Source: Brevibacterium antiquum
GTDB lineage: Bacteria; Actinomycetota; Actinomycetes; Actinomycetales; Brevibacteriaceae
Assembly (NCBI RefSeq): GCF_016107655.1
Contig: NZ_JABASX010000016.1
Coordinates: 1-33,639 of the forward strand
Length of the DNA: 33,639 nucleotides
Direction of reading: 5' to 3'
In this document: one piece after another, positions 1-8,558 of the stretch
Position numbering within the stretch: the stretch's first letter is position 1
Layout of the letters: every line of letters starts with the position of its first letter
Notes under the pieces: generated by a model
Databases searched by the model: none
What the model saw: only the letters and a program-made list of their open reading frames with translations
What the model was told of the DNA's origin: nothing
Translations under genes and position numbers: made by a program

Positions 1-199
1 TCTCGAAGAACTCGTTTTCTGCGGGGCAACGAGATACAACTCTAGACCAGGCCAGGACGCTCGTGCAACTCGAAACCGGAAAACTGGGCGTGACGCCCGT
101 CACCAGGACTATTGCGGGAGCCTCGGGCCCCGGAATACCGGGGATCGGTGCGATCAGAACCTCGCCGATGCTTGGTTCTGCCGGTGTTACGGTCGCTTC
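1..199. other. left-edge region without a recognised gene
   Basis: I see no convincing coding frame here. A possible -10 box (TACGGT, 188-193) lies six bases before the ATG at 200. No Shine-Dalgarno sequence precedes that ATG, so the downstream gene may be leaderless. A short GC-rich inverted repeat (CCCCGG / CCGGGG, about 129-146) could be the end of a transcript coming from the left. Confidence 0.4.
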
Positions 200-1219
200 A
201 TGTCTGCGGAAAATGTTTCTCCTCGTCCCGACCACGGCTCAGCACCGATAGCTGTCATCGCCGGAGCCTCCGGCTTCATCGGCAGATCGCTCCTTGCTCC
301 CCTTCGGGCCTGGGGTTACCAGGTGCGCACCATCGGGCGGGCCGCATCCTCGGGCACACATGTCTCCTGGGACGATCCGGCAGGAATCGCTGCCATGATC
401 GATGGCGCCGATCTGCTCATCAACTTCGCCGGCCGCAGCGTAGGGTGTCGATACAACGATCGCAACCGGCAGGAGGTCTGGGACTCACGAGTGACGACGA
501 CTCGGACCTTGAACAATGCGGTCAGGGCCGCCTCGGCGCCACCGCGTCTGTGGATCAACTCGAGCACGGCCACTGTCTACCGTCATGCCATGGACCGGCC
601 GCAGACCGAGACCGACGGGGACATCGGTGAGGGCTTCTCGGTTGATGTGGCCAAAGGCTGGGAGCGAGAATTCTTCCGTGGTGATCTCCTCCAGACCAGG
701 CGGGTCGCTTTGCGGATGGCGATCGTGCTCGGGGACGGCGCGGCGTTGAACATGCTCGCGACCGCAGCCAGATCCGGCGCCGGCGGTCCCCAGCTGGAAG
801 GGCGCTGGTTCGGCCACACTCGCTACCGCGGCATCGGACCCGAGGCGTCAGGACCTGAGGTCTGGCGAGGACATCCGCTCAGTCATGGGAAGCAGAGGTT
901 CAGCTGGGTGCACATCGACGATGTTGTGCGTGCGATCCGTTTCATCGATGCCCACGAGGAGATCACCGGTCCTATCAACGTCTCGAGTCCCGGCGTCTCG
1001 GACAACACCTCGCTGATGGCTGCCCTGAGACGAGCCGTCCGGATGCCGATCGGCATTCCGGCACCACGCTGGCTCTTGGAAATCGGGATGATCGTCCTCC
1101 GACAGGAATCGGAGCTGGTGCTCAAGAGCCGCTGGGTGCTGCCCAAGCGGCTGGAGCAGGCAGGGTTCGAGTTCAGGTGGACGGATATCGGTGCGGCCAC
1201 GAAGAGCCTGCTTCAGTAG
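200..1219 (+). CDS. TIGR01777-family NAD(P)-dependent epimerase/reductase
   Basis: Encodes 339 residues of the extended SDR fold. The glycine-rich dinucleotide motif GASGFIGR is at about residues 22-29, and the C-terminal part (RAVRMPIGIPAPRWLLEIG onward, about 270-339) matches the DUF1731 tail of the TIGR01777 family. An asparagine-rich LINFAGRSVG stretch near residue 75 is the usual family segment after the Rossmann core. The family (YfcH, SulA-like) has no firmly established substrate, so only a nucleotide-sugar-epimerase-like oxidoreductase role can be inferred. The ATG at 200 is chosen because the Rossmann motif starts shortly after it. The gene converges on trhO with a 33-bp gap. A second, longer member of the same family lies at 6862-8262. 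Confidence 0.85.
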   Translation: MSAENVSPRPDHGSAPIAVIAGASGFIGRSLLAPLRAWGYQVRTIGRAASSGTHVSWDDPAGIAAMIDGADLLINFAGRSVGCRYNDRNRQEVWDSRVTTTRTLNNAVRAASAPPRLWINSSTATVYRHAMDRPQTETDGDIGEGFSVDVAKGWEREFFRGDLLQTRRVALRMAIVLGDGAALNMLATAARSGAGGPQLEGRWFGHTRYRGIGPEASGPEVWRGHPLSHGKQRFSWVHIDDVVRAIRFIDAHEEITGPINVSSPGVSDNTSLMAALRRAVRMPIGIPAPRWLLEIGMIVLRQESELVLKSRWVLPKRLEQAGFEFRWTDIGAATKSLLQ

Positions 1220-1252
1220 AAGCTGCACCACACGGATCCGGCACGGACGGCG

Positions 1253-2164
1253 TCAGCCGGCGGTCACCTCGGCGGGGATACCGGCCTGCACACAATCGGG
1301 GCAGTAGGGCTGACGGTTCTTCTCCGTGCAGTCCTCACAGCGCAGGTACTGCTCACGGCAGTCCAGGTTCGCGCAGTTGACGAAGTTCGGGGTTGCCTTC
1401 TCACACGCGACGCAGTGACCGATCGATTCGGCTCCTTCGCCGAACTCCACGTGCATGCGCTTATCGAAGACGTAGAGGGAACCGTCCCAGTACCCGGTGT
1501 TGCCGAAGGTCTCTCCATAGCGGACGATGCCGCCGTCGAGCTGGTAGACCTCTTCGAAGCCACGGTTCTTCATCAGCACGGACAGGACCTCGCAGCGGAT
1601 GCCGCCGGTGCAGTAGGTGACGACCGGTTTGTCCTTGAGGTCGTCGTACTTGCCCGATTCGATCTCGGCGATGAAGTCCTTGGTGGTGTCCGTCTCGGGC
1701 ACGATCGCATCGCGGAACTTCCCGATCTGAGCCTCCATCGCATTGCGACCGTCGAAGAAGACGACATCATCGCCGCGTTCGTCGAGGAGTTTGTGCAGGG
1801 CTCCCGGTTTGAGATGCTCGCCGCCGCCTTCGACTCCACTCTCGGTCACGGTGATCTCGTCGTCGGTGCCGAAGGTCACGAGCTCGGGTCGGACCTTGAC
1901 GCTCAGGCGGGGGAAATCGTCTCCTTCGCCGTTGGACCATTTGATGTCGGCCTTCTTGAACGGTTCATAGGATCGCGTCGCCCGCACATACTGTTTGACG
2001 TCGAAGATGTCACCGCCGATGGTGGCGTTGATGCCGTCCTTCGACACGATCACGCGCCCCTTGAGGCCGAGACTCTCGGCCAGAGTATGTTGCCACAGCT
2101 TGACTGCCTCTGGGTCCGCCAAGGGGGTGAAGACGTAGAACAAGACGATTTTGGGAGTTGCCAT
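1253..2164 (-). CDS. trhO: tRNA uridine-5-hydroxylase TrhO (rhodanese family)
   Basis: Encodes 303 residues. TrhO (YceA family) uses oxygen to hydroxylate U34 of tRNA, the first step towards wobble-base modifications. The N-terminal ferredoxin-like part ([15 protein letters not shown], then [11 protein letters not shown]) is followed by a rhodanese domain with the loop CTGGIRCE, whose first cysteine is about residue 185. A cysteine-rich C-terminus has several CxxC pairs (CVACEKA, CEDC, CPDC) that probably bind zinc. The frame stays open 27 codons further upstream, but [10 protein letters not shown] is the family start. A -10 box sits seven bases before this ATG and there is no ribosome site, which fits a leaderless mRNA. 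It is divergent from purL. Confidence 0.92.
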   Translation of the reverse strand: MATPKIVLFYVFTPLADPEAVKLWQHTLAESLGLKGRVIVSKDGINATIGGDIFDVKQYVRATRSYEPFKKADIKWSNGEGDDFPRLSVKVRPELVTFGTDDEITVTESGVEGGGEHLKPGALHKLLDERGDDVVFFDGRNAMEAQIGKFRDAIVPETDTTKDFIAEIESGKYDDLKDKPVVTYCTGGIRCEVLSVLMKNRGFEEVYQLDGGIVRYGETFGNTGYWDGSLYVFDKRMHVEFGEGAESIGHCVACEKATPNFVNCANLDCREQYLRCEDCTEKNRQPYCPDCVQAGIPAEVTAG

Positions 2165-2171
2165 GGCCCAT

Positions 2172-2177
2172 ATTCTA
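2172..2177 (-). promoter_or_regulatory. -10 box of a leaderless trhO promoter
   Basis: On the minus strand TAGAAT stands seven bases before the trhO ATG at 2164. Transcription would then start at or next to the A of the start codon. No Shine-Dalgarno sequence is present. The -35 region is not obvious. This also argues against the longer frame starting at 2245. Confidence 0.55.
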
Positions 2178-2335
2178 GTGGTCGAGACCTCGGGTGGTAC
2201 CCGCATGTGGCGCAGACTACTGGTCGCCTCGATCACATCATCCACTCATCGATGAGACCGGTTTCTTCCCCTCCCCCGCACCACGGCTAAGATTGGCCCT
2301 GATGCCGTGTCGTATGAAAGGGCCGTTAAGAGGAC

Positions 2336-4702
2336 ATGTCGAGTAACCTCAACTCTGCGAATTCCACGCAGGTCGAATCCCAGCAGATCGAAACCGATCA
2401 GGCCGCCTCCAAGAAGGTCAAGGAGACCGTCGAGTTCGCTGCTGCGAATCCCGACGTGGACCAGCCCTATGCCGACCTCGGACTGAAGGCCGACGAGTAC
2501 GCGCAGATCCGCGAGATCCTGGGACGTCGCCCCACCTCGGCGGAGTTGGCGATGTACTCGGTCATGTGGTCCGAGCACTGCTCCTACAAGTCCTCGAAGG
2601 TCCACCTGTCGAAGTTCGGCGACAAGGTCACCGAGGACATGAAGAAGCACCTGCTCGTGGGCATCGGCGAGAACGCCGGCGTCGTCGACATCGGCGACGG
2701 CTGGGCCGTGACCTTCAAGGTCGAGTCCCACAACCACCCCAGCTACGTCGAGCCCCACCAGGGTGCTGCCACCGGCGTAGGCGGAATCGTGCGCGACATC
2801 ATCTCGATGGGCGCGCGCCCCGTGGCCGTGATGGATCAGCTGCGCTTCGGAGCCATCGACCACCCCGACACCTCTCGCGTGCTCCACGGAGTCGTCTCAG
2901 GAATCAGCAACTACGGCAACTCCCTCGGTCTGCCCAACATCGGCGGCGAGACCGTCTTCGACTCCGTCTACCAGGGAAACCCCCTGGTCAACGCCCTCGC
3001 AGTCGGCGTCATGCGCCACGAGGACATCCGTCTGGCCAATGCTTCGGGCAAGGGCAACAAGGTCATCCTCTTCGGTGCCCGCACCGGTGGCGACGGCATC
3101 GGCGGAGCCTCGATCCTCGCCTCGGAGTCCTTCGACGACACCAAACCTTCGAAGCGTCCAGCTGTGCAGGTCGGCGACCCCTTCGCAGAGAAGGTCCTCA
3201 TCGAATGCTGCCTCGAACTCTTCCACGCAGGCGTTGTCGAAGGCATCCAGGACCTCGGTGCTGCCGGCATCAGCTGCGCCACCTCCGAGCTGGCCTCGAA
3301 CGGCGACGGCGGTATGCACATCGCCCTCGACGACGTACTGCTGCGCGATGAGACTCTGACCCCTGAGGAGATCCTCATGTCGGAGTCCCAGGAGCGGATG
3401 ATGGCCGTTGTCACCCCCGAACGCCTCGACGACTTCCTGGCGATCGTGGGTAAATGGGACGTCGAAACCTCCGTCCTCGGCGAGGTCACCGACTCCGAAC
3501 GCCTCATCATCGAATGGCACGGAGACGTCATCGTCGATGTGCCGCCTCGCTCGGTCGCCCACGACGGCCCCGTCTACGAACGTCCGATGGCCGAGCCATC
3601 ATGGACTGCCGAGGTCGCGGCGAACACCGTGGAATCCGCTGGACTGGTCAAGCCCGAGGGCGACGAGCAGCTGCGCGCGACCGTCCTCCAGCTCGCAGGC
3701 GCACCGAACCTGGCGTCGAAGAACTGGATCACCTCCCAGTACGACAAATACGTGCAGGGCAACACCGCCCAGGCGTTCCCCGACGATGCGGGAGTCATTC
3801 GCGTCGACGAGGAGTCCGGCCTCGGCGTGGCCATCGCCACCGACGCCAACGGTCGCTACTGCTACCTCGATCCGGCCCGCGGCGCAGCGCTGGCGCTGGC
3901 CGAGGCCTACCGCAACGTCACCACCGCCGGGGCCATCCCGCGCGCCGTCACTGACTGCCTCAACTTCGGCTCCCCCGAGGATCCTGAGATCATGTGGCAG
4001 TTCGCGGCCGCAGTCGAGGGCCTCGCCGAGGCGTGCCAGGACCTGGGCATTCCCGTGACCGGCGGCAACGTCTCCCTCTACAACCAGACCGGTGGCGTAG
4101 CCATCCACCCGACCCCAGTCGTCGGTGTCCTCGGCGTCTTCGACGACGTCACCCGCGCCACACCCAGCGGCTGGAAGGAACCGGGCCAGACCATCTACCT
4201 GCTCGGAACGACCGAAGCCGAACTCGACGGTTCGGCGTGGGCCGACGTGACTGCCGGCCACCTCGGCGGAGTGCCTCCGCAGTACAAGCCGGGCACGGAG
4301 AAGGAACTCGGTGAGATCCTCATCAACTCCTCGCGTGACGGCATGATCGATGCCGCGCACGACCTGTCAGAGGGCGGTCTGTCGCAGGCACTCATCGAAT
4401 CCTGCCTGCGCTTCGGCACCGGTGCCCGCATCTGGCTCGACGAGGTGTGCGAACGCGACGACATCGACGTGTTCACCGCTCTGTTCTCCGAGTCCACCGC
4501 GCGAGCGATCGTGGCCGTGCCGCGGTCCGAAGAGGTCCGCTTCAAGGACATGTGCACCGCCAGGCATTTCCCGTTCATCCGCATCGGGATGACCGACACC
4601 GGCGACGAGGCACCTGTCCTCGAGGTCGTCGATCACTTCGAGATCGGACTCGACGAGCTGCGCGAGACTCACGAGGGGACGCTGCCGAAGCACTTCGGCT
4701 GA
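2336..4702 (+). CDS. purL: phosphoribosylformylglycinamidine synthase subunit PurL
   Basis: Encodes 788 residues of the small (three-component) PurL, which works with PurS and PurQ to make FGAM from FGAR, glutamine and ATP in purine synthesis. Recognisable blocks are [10 protein letters not shown] (about 79-88, substrate/ATP site), ESHNHPS (about 133), [11 protein letters not shown] and QDLGAAG in the first half, and [12 protein letters not shown] and [11 protein letters not shown] in the second AIRS-like half. The protein has about 45 extra N-terminal residues (Ser/Asn/Gln-rich) compared with the compact family core. AAGAGGA lies five bases before the ATG. A -10-like TAAGAT is at 2288-2293, and a short hairpin GGCCCT/AGGGCC (2295-2324) lies in the leader. 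purS and purQ are not in the window. Confidence 0.95.
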   Translation: MSSNLNSANSTQVESQQIETDQAASKKVKETVEFAAANPDVDQPYADLGLKADEYAQIREILGRRPTSAELAMYSVMWSEHCSYKSSKVHLSKFGDKVTEDMKKHLLVGIGENAGVVDIGDGWAVTFKVESHNHPSYVEPHQGAATGVGGIVRDIISMGARPVAVMDQLRFGAIDHPDTSRVLHGVVSGISNYGNSLGLPNIGGETVFDSVYQGNPLVNALAVGVMRHEDIRLANASGKGNKVILFGARTGGDGIGGASILASESFDDTKPSKRPAVQVGDPFAEKVLIECCLELFHAGVVEGIQDLGAAGISCATSELASNGDGGMHIALDDVLLRDETLTPEEILMSESQERMMAVVTPERLDDFLAIVGKWDVETSVLGEVTDSERLIIEWHGDVIVDVPPRSVAHDGPVYERPMAEPSWTAEVAANTVESAGLVKPEGDEQLRATVLQLAGAPNLASKNWITSQYDKYVQGNTAQAFPDDAGVIRVDEESGLGVAIATDANGRYCYLDPARGAALALAEAYRNVTTAGAIPRAVTDCLNFGSPEDPEIMWQFAAAVEGLAEACQDLGIPVTGGNVSLYNQTGGVAIHPTPVVGVLGVFDDVTRATPSGWKEPGQTIYLLGTTEAELDGSAWADVTAGHLGGVPPQYKPGTEKELGEILINSSRDGMIDAAHDLSEGGLSQALIESCLRFGTGARIWLDEVCERDDIDVFTALFSESTARAIVAVPRSEEVRFKDMCTARHFPFIRIGMTDTGDEAPVLEVVDHFEIGLDELRETHEGTLPKHFG

Positions 4703-4763
4703 GCCGGACCGGTCGCCAGGGTCAGCAGCAACCTCGGCGAACTCTACGGAACCCGCCTGCTCG

Positions 4764-5447
4764 TCACTGCCTCGGCGATCGAGCGTGCACTGGCCTCGGC
4801 ATAGCGATCCGATGTTCCGCCACCCGGCCGAGCCCGTGCAGCAGTCCCAGGCCGCCAAATGACACACTCAGCAAGACGAACTGTGTGAGGACCATTGACG
4901 TCGCGAACGAGGAACCGAGCGAGTTCATCGCCCATTCGACGAAGGAGACGACGAGTCCCGTGCACATCGCATAGCCGGCGGCTACGAGGTGCGTCCACCA
5001 GGCTCGGTTTCGTGCGAGGTTCCAGGCGATGAGCAGTCCGGCCAGCACGACGCCGCCGTGGAAGGTCCAGATGATGCTCTGGATGTTCATCGCCAGATCG
5101 ACGCTGCCGACAACACGGTTCACGATGATCGGCAGCAGATGAGGCACGGCGAATGCGTAGATGCTGCTGACAATGAGCAGCCCCATCCCGAATAGTCGCA
5201 TGGTCATCGGACTGGCTTTCACGATGAGCAGCGCGACGACGCCGAGGACGAGTTCAAGGAGCGCGACCACAACGGTCACGGCCGGATACAGGGTGAAGAA
5301 TTCGGGGCGCGCTCCTTCGATCATCATCGGCATCAACACGAATTCCGGCAATGAGCCGATGGTTATGGCAGCCCAGAACAGGATTCGCGCCGTCCACCCT
5401 GGACCGGCTGCGCGTGCGTATCCTCCCGGGGAAGCCTGCTGGCTCAT
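4764..5447 (-). CDS. hypothetical six-helix membrane protein
   Basis: Encodes 227 residues if started at MSQQASPGGYARA. The open frame runs 27 codons further upstream, but that stretch is Cys/Arg-rich and not membrane-like. Six hydrophobic segments are visible: ILFWAAITIGSLPEFVLMPM, LYPAVTVVVALLELVLGVVALLIV, LFGMGLLIVSSIYAFAVPHL, SIIWTFHGGVVLAGLLIAW, LVAAGYAMCTGLVVSFVEWA and LTQFVLLSVSFGGLGLLHG. I do not recognise the family and see no catalytic motif. It converges on purL across a 61-bp gap and is divergent from the MetE-like gene at 5617. The function is unknown. Confidence 0.7.
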   Translation of the reverse strand: MSQQASPGGYARAAGPGWTARILFWAAITIGSLPEFVLMPMMIEGARPEFFTLYPAVTVVVALLELVLGVVALLIVKASPMTMRLFGMGLLIVSSIYAFAVPHLLPIIVNRVVGSVDLAMNIQSIIWTFHGGVVLAGLLIAWNLARNRAWWTHLVAAGYAMCTGLVVSFVEWAMNSLGSSFATSMVLTQFVLLSVSFGGLGLLHGLGRVAEHRIAMPRPVHARSPRQ

Positions 5448-5616
5448 GTCATCACTGTAGGTCCGTGAAGGCGAGGACCGCATCCTTTCGAGCAGGTGAA
5501 AGCCGCAGCACGTGACCCAACATGACAAACCCCTCGCATGCGGGACCGCTTATGTGATTGCCTGAGGGAGAACGCTGCGGCTGAATTGCCGCCGAACAAC
5601 CAGAGGAGTCACCCAG

Positions 5617-6846
5617 ATGGCCACGATCCGCACCTCGCACGCAGGATCCTTACCCCGCACCCCCGAACTCATCGAAGCCAACAAGGTCAAGCAGGCTCAG
5701 AACCACGCTCGCCTCGCCGGTGAAACCGTCTCCGACGCTCAGACGCAGGAATTCGACGAGCTCCTCGCGGCCAGCGTGGCCGACCTCGTCAAGCGCCAGA
5801 AGGATCTCGGCATCTCGAACCCCAACGACGGGGAGTACGGCCATTCGATGGCCGCGGACTTCGACTACGGCGCCTGGTGGCACTACTCCTTCGCCCGCAC
5901 CGGCGGACTCGAACTCGACAATGTCGACAAGTGGGATGCCCCGGCGGTTCGCTCCGAGCCGGGCAAGCCGGTGCTGACCAGCTTCGGCGACCGTCGCGAC
6001 CGCAACCTCTTCCCCGGCGTCTACGGCGATGCCAACGCCGGCACCGACACCGGCCACCAGCCGCAGTTCCCCAAGGCCACCAGCGCCATCAGCTACGTGG
6101 GCCAGGACCAGGTCGCCAGCGACATCGCCAACCTCAAGGCCGGCCTCGCAGCCGCCGGATACGGTGAGCGCGACGGCTACATCAACGCCCTGTCCCCCGG
6201 TTCGGCCTCACGCATCGCCAATGAGTACTACAAGACCGATGAGGAGTTCATCTGGGCGTGGGCCGATGTGCTGCGTGAGGAATACCTCGCCATCACCGAG
6301 GCAGGTCTGACCGTTCAGATCGACGATCCTTCCCTGGCCGAGAACTTCGACCAGATCAACCCGGAACCGTCCTTCGCCGACTACCGGTCCTTCATTCAGG
6401 TCCGCATCGATGCACTCAACCACGCACTGCGCGGCATTGATCCGGCCCAGGTCCGCATCCACACCTGCTGGGGTTCCTGGCACGGTCCGCACGTGACGGA
6501 TCTGCCGTTCAAGGAGATCGTCGACCAGGTGCTCACGCTCAATGCCGCGGGCATCACCTTCGAGGCGGCCAACGTCCGCCACGAACACGAATGGCGGATC
6601 TGGGAGGACACGAAGCTGCCCGAGGGCAAGTACCTCATCCCGGGCATCGTCTCCCACTCCACGAATGTCGTCGAGCATCCCGAACTCGTCGCCGATCGCA
6701 TCGAACGTTTCGCGAAGCTCGTCGGTCCCGACAATGTCATGGCCTCGACGGACTGCGGCCTGGGCGGACGCGTCCACCCTGAGATCGCTATTGCGAAGCT
6801 GCAGTCGCTGACCGCCGGAGCCGAGATCGCCGGAAAGCGTCTCTGA
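5617..6846 (+). CDS. MetE-like cobalamin-independent methionine synthase domain protein
   Basis: Encodes 409 residues, only the catalytic TIM-barrel half of MetE (full MetE is about 750). The start TSHAGSLPRTPEL matches the C-terminal-domain family (COG0620). The zinc ligands are visible: His282 and Cys284 in RIHTCWGSWHG, and Cys380 in STDCGLGGRVHP. Members transfer a methyl or alkyl group to a thiol, including methionine synthases that use a pre-methylated donor and epoxyalkane:CoM transferases. The acceptor here cannot be fixed from sequence. GAGGAG lies about ten bases before the ATG. I searched the 169-bp leader for a SAM, cobalamin or SAH riboswitch and saw none. The gene ends 15 bp from the convergent SRPBCC-epimerase gene. 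Confidence 0.85.
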   Translation: MATIRTSHAGSLPRTPELIEANKVKQAQNHARLAGETVSDAQTQEFDELLAASVADLVKRQKDLGISNPNDGEYGHSMAADFDYGAWWHYSFARTGGLELDNVDKWDAPAVRSEPGKPVLTSFGDRRDRNLFPGVYGDANAGTDTGHQPQFPKATSAISYVGQDQVASDIANLKAGLAAAGYGERDGYINALSPGSASRIANEYYKTDEEFIWAWADVLREEYLAITEAGLTVQIDDPSLAENFDQINPEPSFADYRSFIQVRIDALNHALRGIDPAQVRIHTCWGSWHGPHVTDLPFKEIVDQVLTLNAAGITFEAANVRHEHEWRIWEDTKLPEGKYLIPGIVSHSTNVVEHPELVADRIERFAKLVGPDNVMASTDCGLGGRVHPEIAIAKLQSLTAGAEIAGKRL

Positions 6847-6861
6847 AACCTTTCGCCCACT

Positions 6862-8262
6862 TCACGCTCCGCTGCCGAGTTCCTCCTCGAGGCAGTCGGA
6901 CAGCGTGGGGTGGGCGAACTGGTATCCGGTCTCTTCCAGCTTCTCCGGACGCACCTTCTGGTCGGCCAGGGCGAGTTCCTTGGCTCCGTCGGCCCCGAGC
7001 ACCAGCTCGGTGACGAAACCGGGCGTGGGGATGCGGGCCGGGCGGTGCAGGTGGGCGGCGAGCGCCTCGGCGAACTCCTGCTGCGAGATCATGTCCGGGG
7101 CCACCGCGTTGACGGGTCCGCGGACATAGTCGGTGAGCACCGCATGAACATATGATCTGGCCAGATCGTCGAGGGAGACCCAGGCCAGCCCCTGTTCACC
7201 GCTGCCCAAGCGCCCTCCGGCGCCAGCCAGGTACAGAGGCGTCTGGAGCTTGAGGAATCCACTCAGTGAGGTCAGCGCAATGCCAGATCGGATCGAGACC
7301 CGGCGGATGCCCAGCTCTTCGACACGGGCGGCCGCGGCTTCCCATTCCTGGCACACCTCGGCGAGGAATCCGTCCCCGGCCGGAGCGGTCTCGTCCACCG
7401 GCTCTTCAGCGTGGGATCCGTAGATCCCGACGGCGGAGGCGCAGACGAAGACTTCGGGTCGTTTCGCCTCGGGCAAGGTGCGCATCGTCTCCGCCAGCAG
7501 GGTCGTCGAGTCGATGCGTGAGGAACGGATCTCCTCTTTCGCCTTCTTCGTGAACCGGGTGGCGATGGTGCGCCCGCCGAGGTGGACGACCGCATCCGCC
7601 CAGGCCAGGTCGCGCGGGTTGATGATTCCCAGTCCGGGATTCCAGTGAGATTCGTATTCGACCTTCGGAGTGCGACGCACGAGCAGACGCACGAAATGTC
7701 CTGCGGTGGAGAAGAGTGCCGCGACCTGCCGGCCGACGAGTCCGCTGCCGCCGGCGATGAGGATGCGTTTGCCCTTCTTGCGTGCCAGCAGTGGTGCGTT
7801 CATGCGTTCGAGAAACTTGATGTCCATGAGCATGCGCTGTTGTCTGGCCTCGAAAGTCGCTTCCAAGTTGTGGATGAGGCTGCGGTCGATCGAGTCGAAG
7901 CCCGCCGGTGCCATCGAGAACTCGATGTGGTCGTCGATCTTGGTTCCCCCGGCGACTGAGGAGAATTCGTGGGTGTGCTTCCACTGGCTCAGTGGGCCCT
8001 TCTTGAGCTCATCGACGAACGAGAACCGGGAGGGGCCCTCGGAATGCACCGAACTGAATGGTCGTCGCACGAGGCCATAGCTGCCGGGCACACTGGTCTT
8101 GACCTGGGCCACCGACCCGGGCGCGAGCGGAGGGTAGCTCTCCTCGACGATCTCTTGCGCCCAGTGCGGGGACAGCCTGGTCAGTGCTCCGGGCTGTGCG
8201 TGCCACAGATACGTCGTCTCCGCGGCCAGCGGGACTTCAGATGTCCACTCGAAATTGGTCAT
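6862..8262 (-). CDS. SRPBCC domain fused to TIGR01777 epimerase
   Basis: Encodes 466 residues. Residues 1 to about 150 form a START/SRPBCC-like hydrophobic-ligand domain beginning TNFEWTSEVPLAAETTYLW. The rest is an SDR epimerase with Rossmann motif AGGSGLVGRQ near 170 and a DUF1731 C-terminus (ARIPTPGFVTELVLGADG onward). The start is well supported: GGAGGG stands about eight bases before the ATG at 8262, although the frame is open 40 codons further up. SRPBCC plus TIGR01777 is a known fusion, and the SRPBCC part may bind a lipid-like substrate (inference). It is a paralogue of the protein encoded at 200-1219, so the window carries the single-domain and two-domain versions of the family. Confidence 0.87.
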   Translation of the reverse strand: MTNFEWTSEVPLAAETTYLWHAQPGALTRLSPHWAQEIVEESYPPLAPGSVAQVKTSVPGSYGLVRRPFSSVHSEGPSRFSFVDELKKGPLSQWKHTHEFSSVAGGTKIDDHIEFSMAPAGFDSIDRSLIHNLEATFEARQQRMLMDIKFLERMNAPLLARKKGKRILIAGGSGLVGRQVAALFSTAGHFVRLLVRRTPKVEYESHWNPGLGIINPRDLAWADAVVHLGGRTIATRFTKKAKEEIRSSRIDSTTLLAETMRTLPEAKRPEVFVCASAVGIYGSHAEEPVDETAPAGDGFLAEVCQEWEAAAARVEELGIRRVSIRSGIALTSLSGFLKLQTPLYLAGAGGRLGSGEQGLAWVSLDDLARSYVHAVLTDYVRGPVNAVAPDMISQQEFAEALAAHLHRPARIPTPGFVTELVLGADGAKELALADQKVRPEKLEETGYQFAHPTLSDCLEEELGSGA

Positions 8263-8389
8263 GACATCCCTCCTACTCCAGATGATGCCACCGGAGTCTG
8301 AGAGTGTGACCTGCAACTCGCCCAACCCTGAGTGAATTATTCCTGCCGAGGTGGAGGTCGGCTCGAGCCGGGGATCCGCCACTCCCTCG

Positions 8390-8433
8390 TCTCGATCTCG
8401 TCTCGATCTCGTCTCGATCTCGACTCGATCTCA
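8390..8433. repeat. four tandem copies of an 11-bp unit
   Basis: TCTCGATCTCG is repeated three times exactly (8390-8422), followed by a fourth copy with two changes (8423-8433). It is non-coding, between the start of the SRPBCC-epimerase gene and the end of betC. The period is not a multiple of three, in contrast to the coding repeats elsewhere in the window. Confidence 0.85.
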
Positions 8434-8442
8434 CCGAAAGAC

Positions 8443-8494
8443 GACCGCAGCGTCGAAAGCAGAGGGTATACAGTCTGCTCTCGACGCTGCGATC
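8443..8494. terminator. long inverted repeat downstream of betC
   Basis: GCAGCGTCGA (8447-8456) and AGCAGA (8458-8463) pair with TCTGCT (8474-8479) and TCGACGCTGC (8481-8490) around a 10-nt loop, with one internal mismatch and a few further outer pairs. It lies about 65 bp beyond the betC stop. There is no clean U-run on the minus strand (only GTCTTTCG), so it is either a U-poor terminator or an mRNA 3' stabiliser. Confidence 0.6.
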
Positions 8495-8558
8495 TGCGCG
8501 CGATGAAACGTCACGGCTGGTGCGTGAGGCTCAGGCCCCGCAGGGCCCATGCCCGTCC

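Noticed and set aside
1415..2290. 291-codon open frame opposite trhO
   Set aside because: Shadow of trhO. No domain character and no ribosome site.
5448..5616. Possible SAM, SAH or cobalamin riboswitch before the MetE-like gene
   Set aside because: No conserved core or multi-stem arrangement could be recognised in the 169 bases.
8390..8433. CRISPR array
   Set aside because: Units are 11 bp and adjoin each other without spacers; no cas gene is present.
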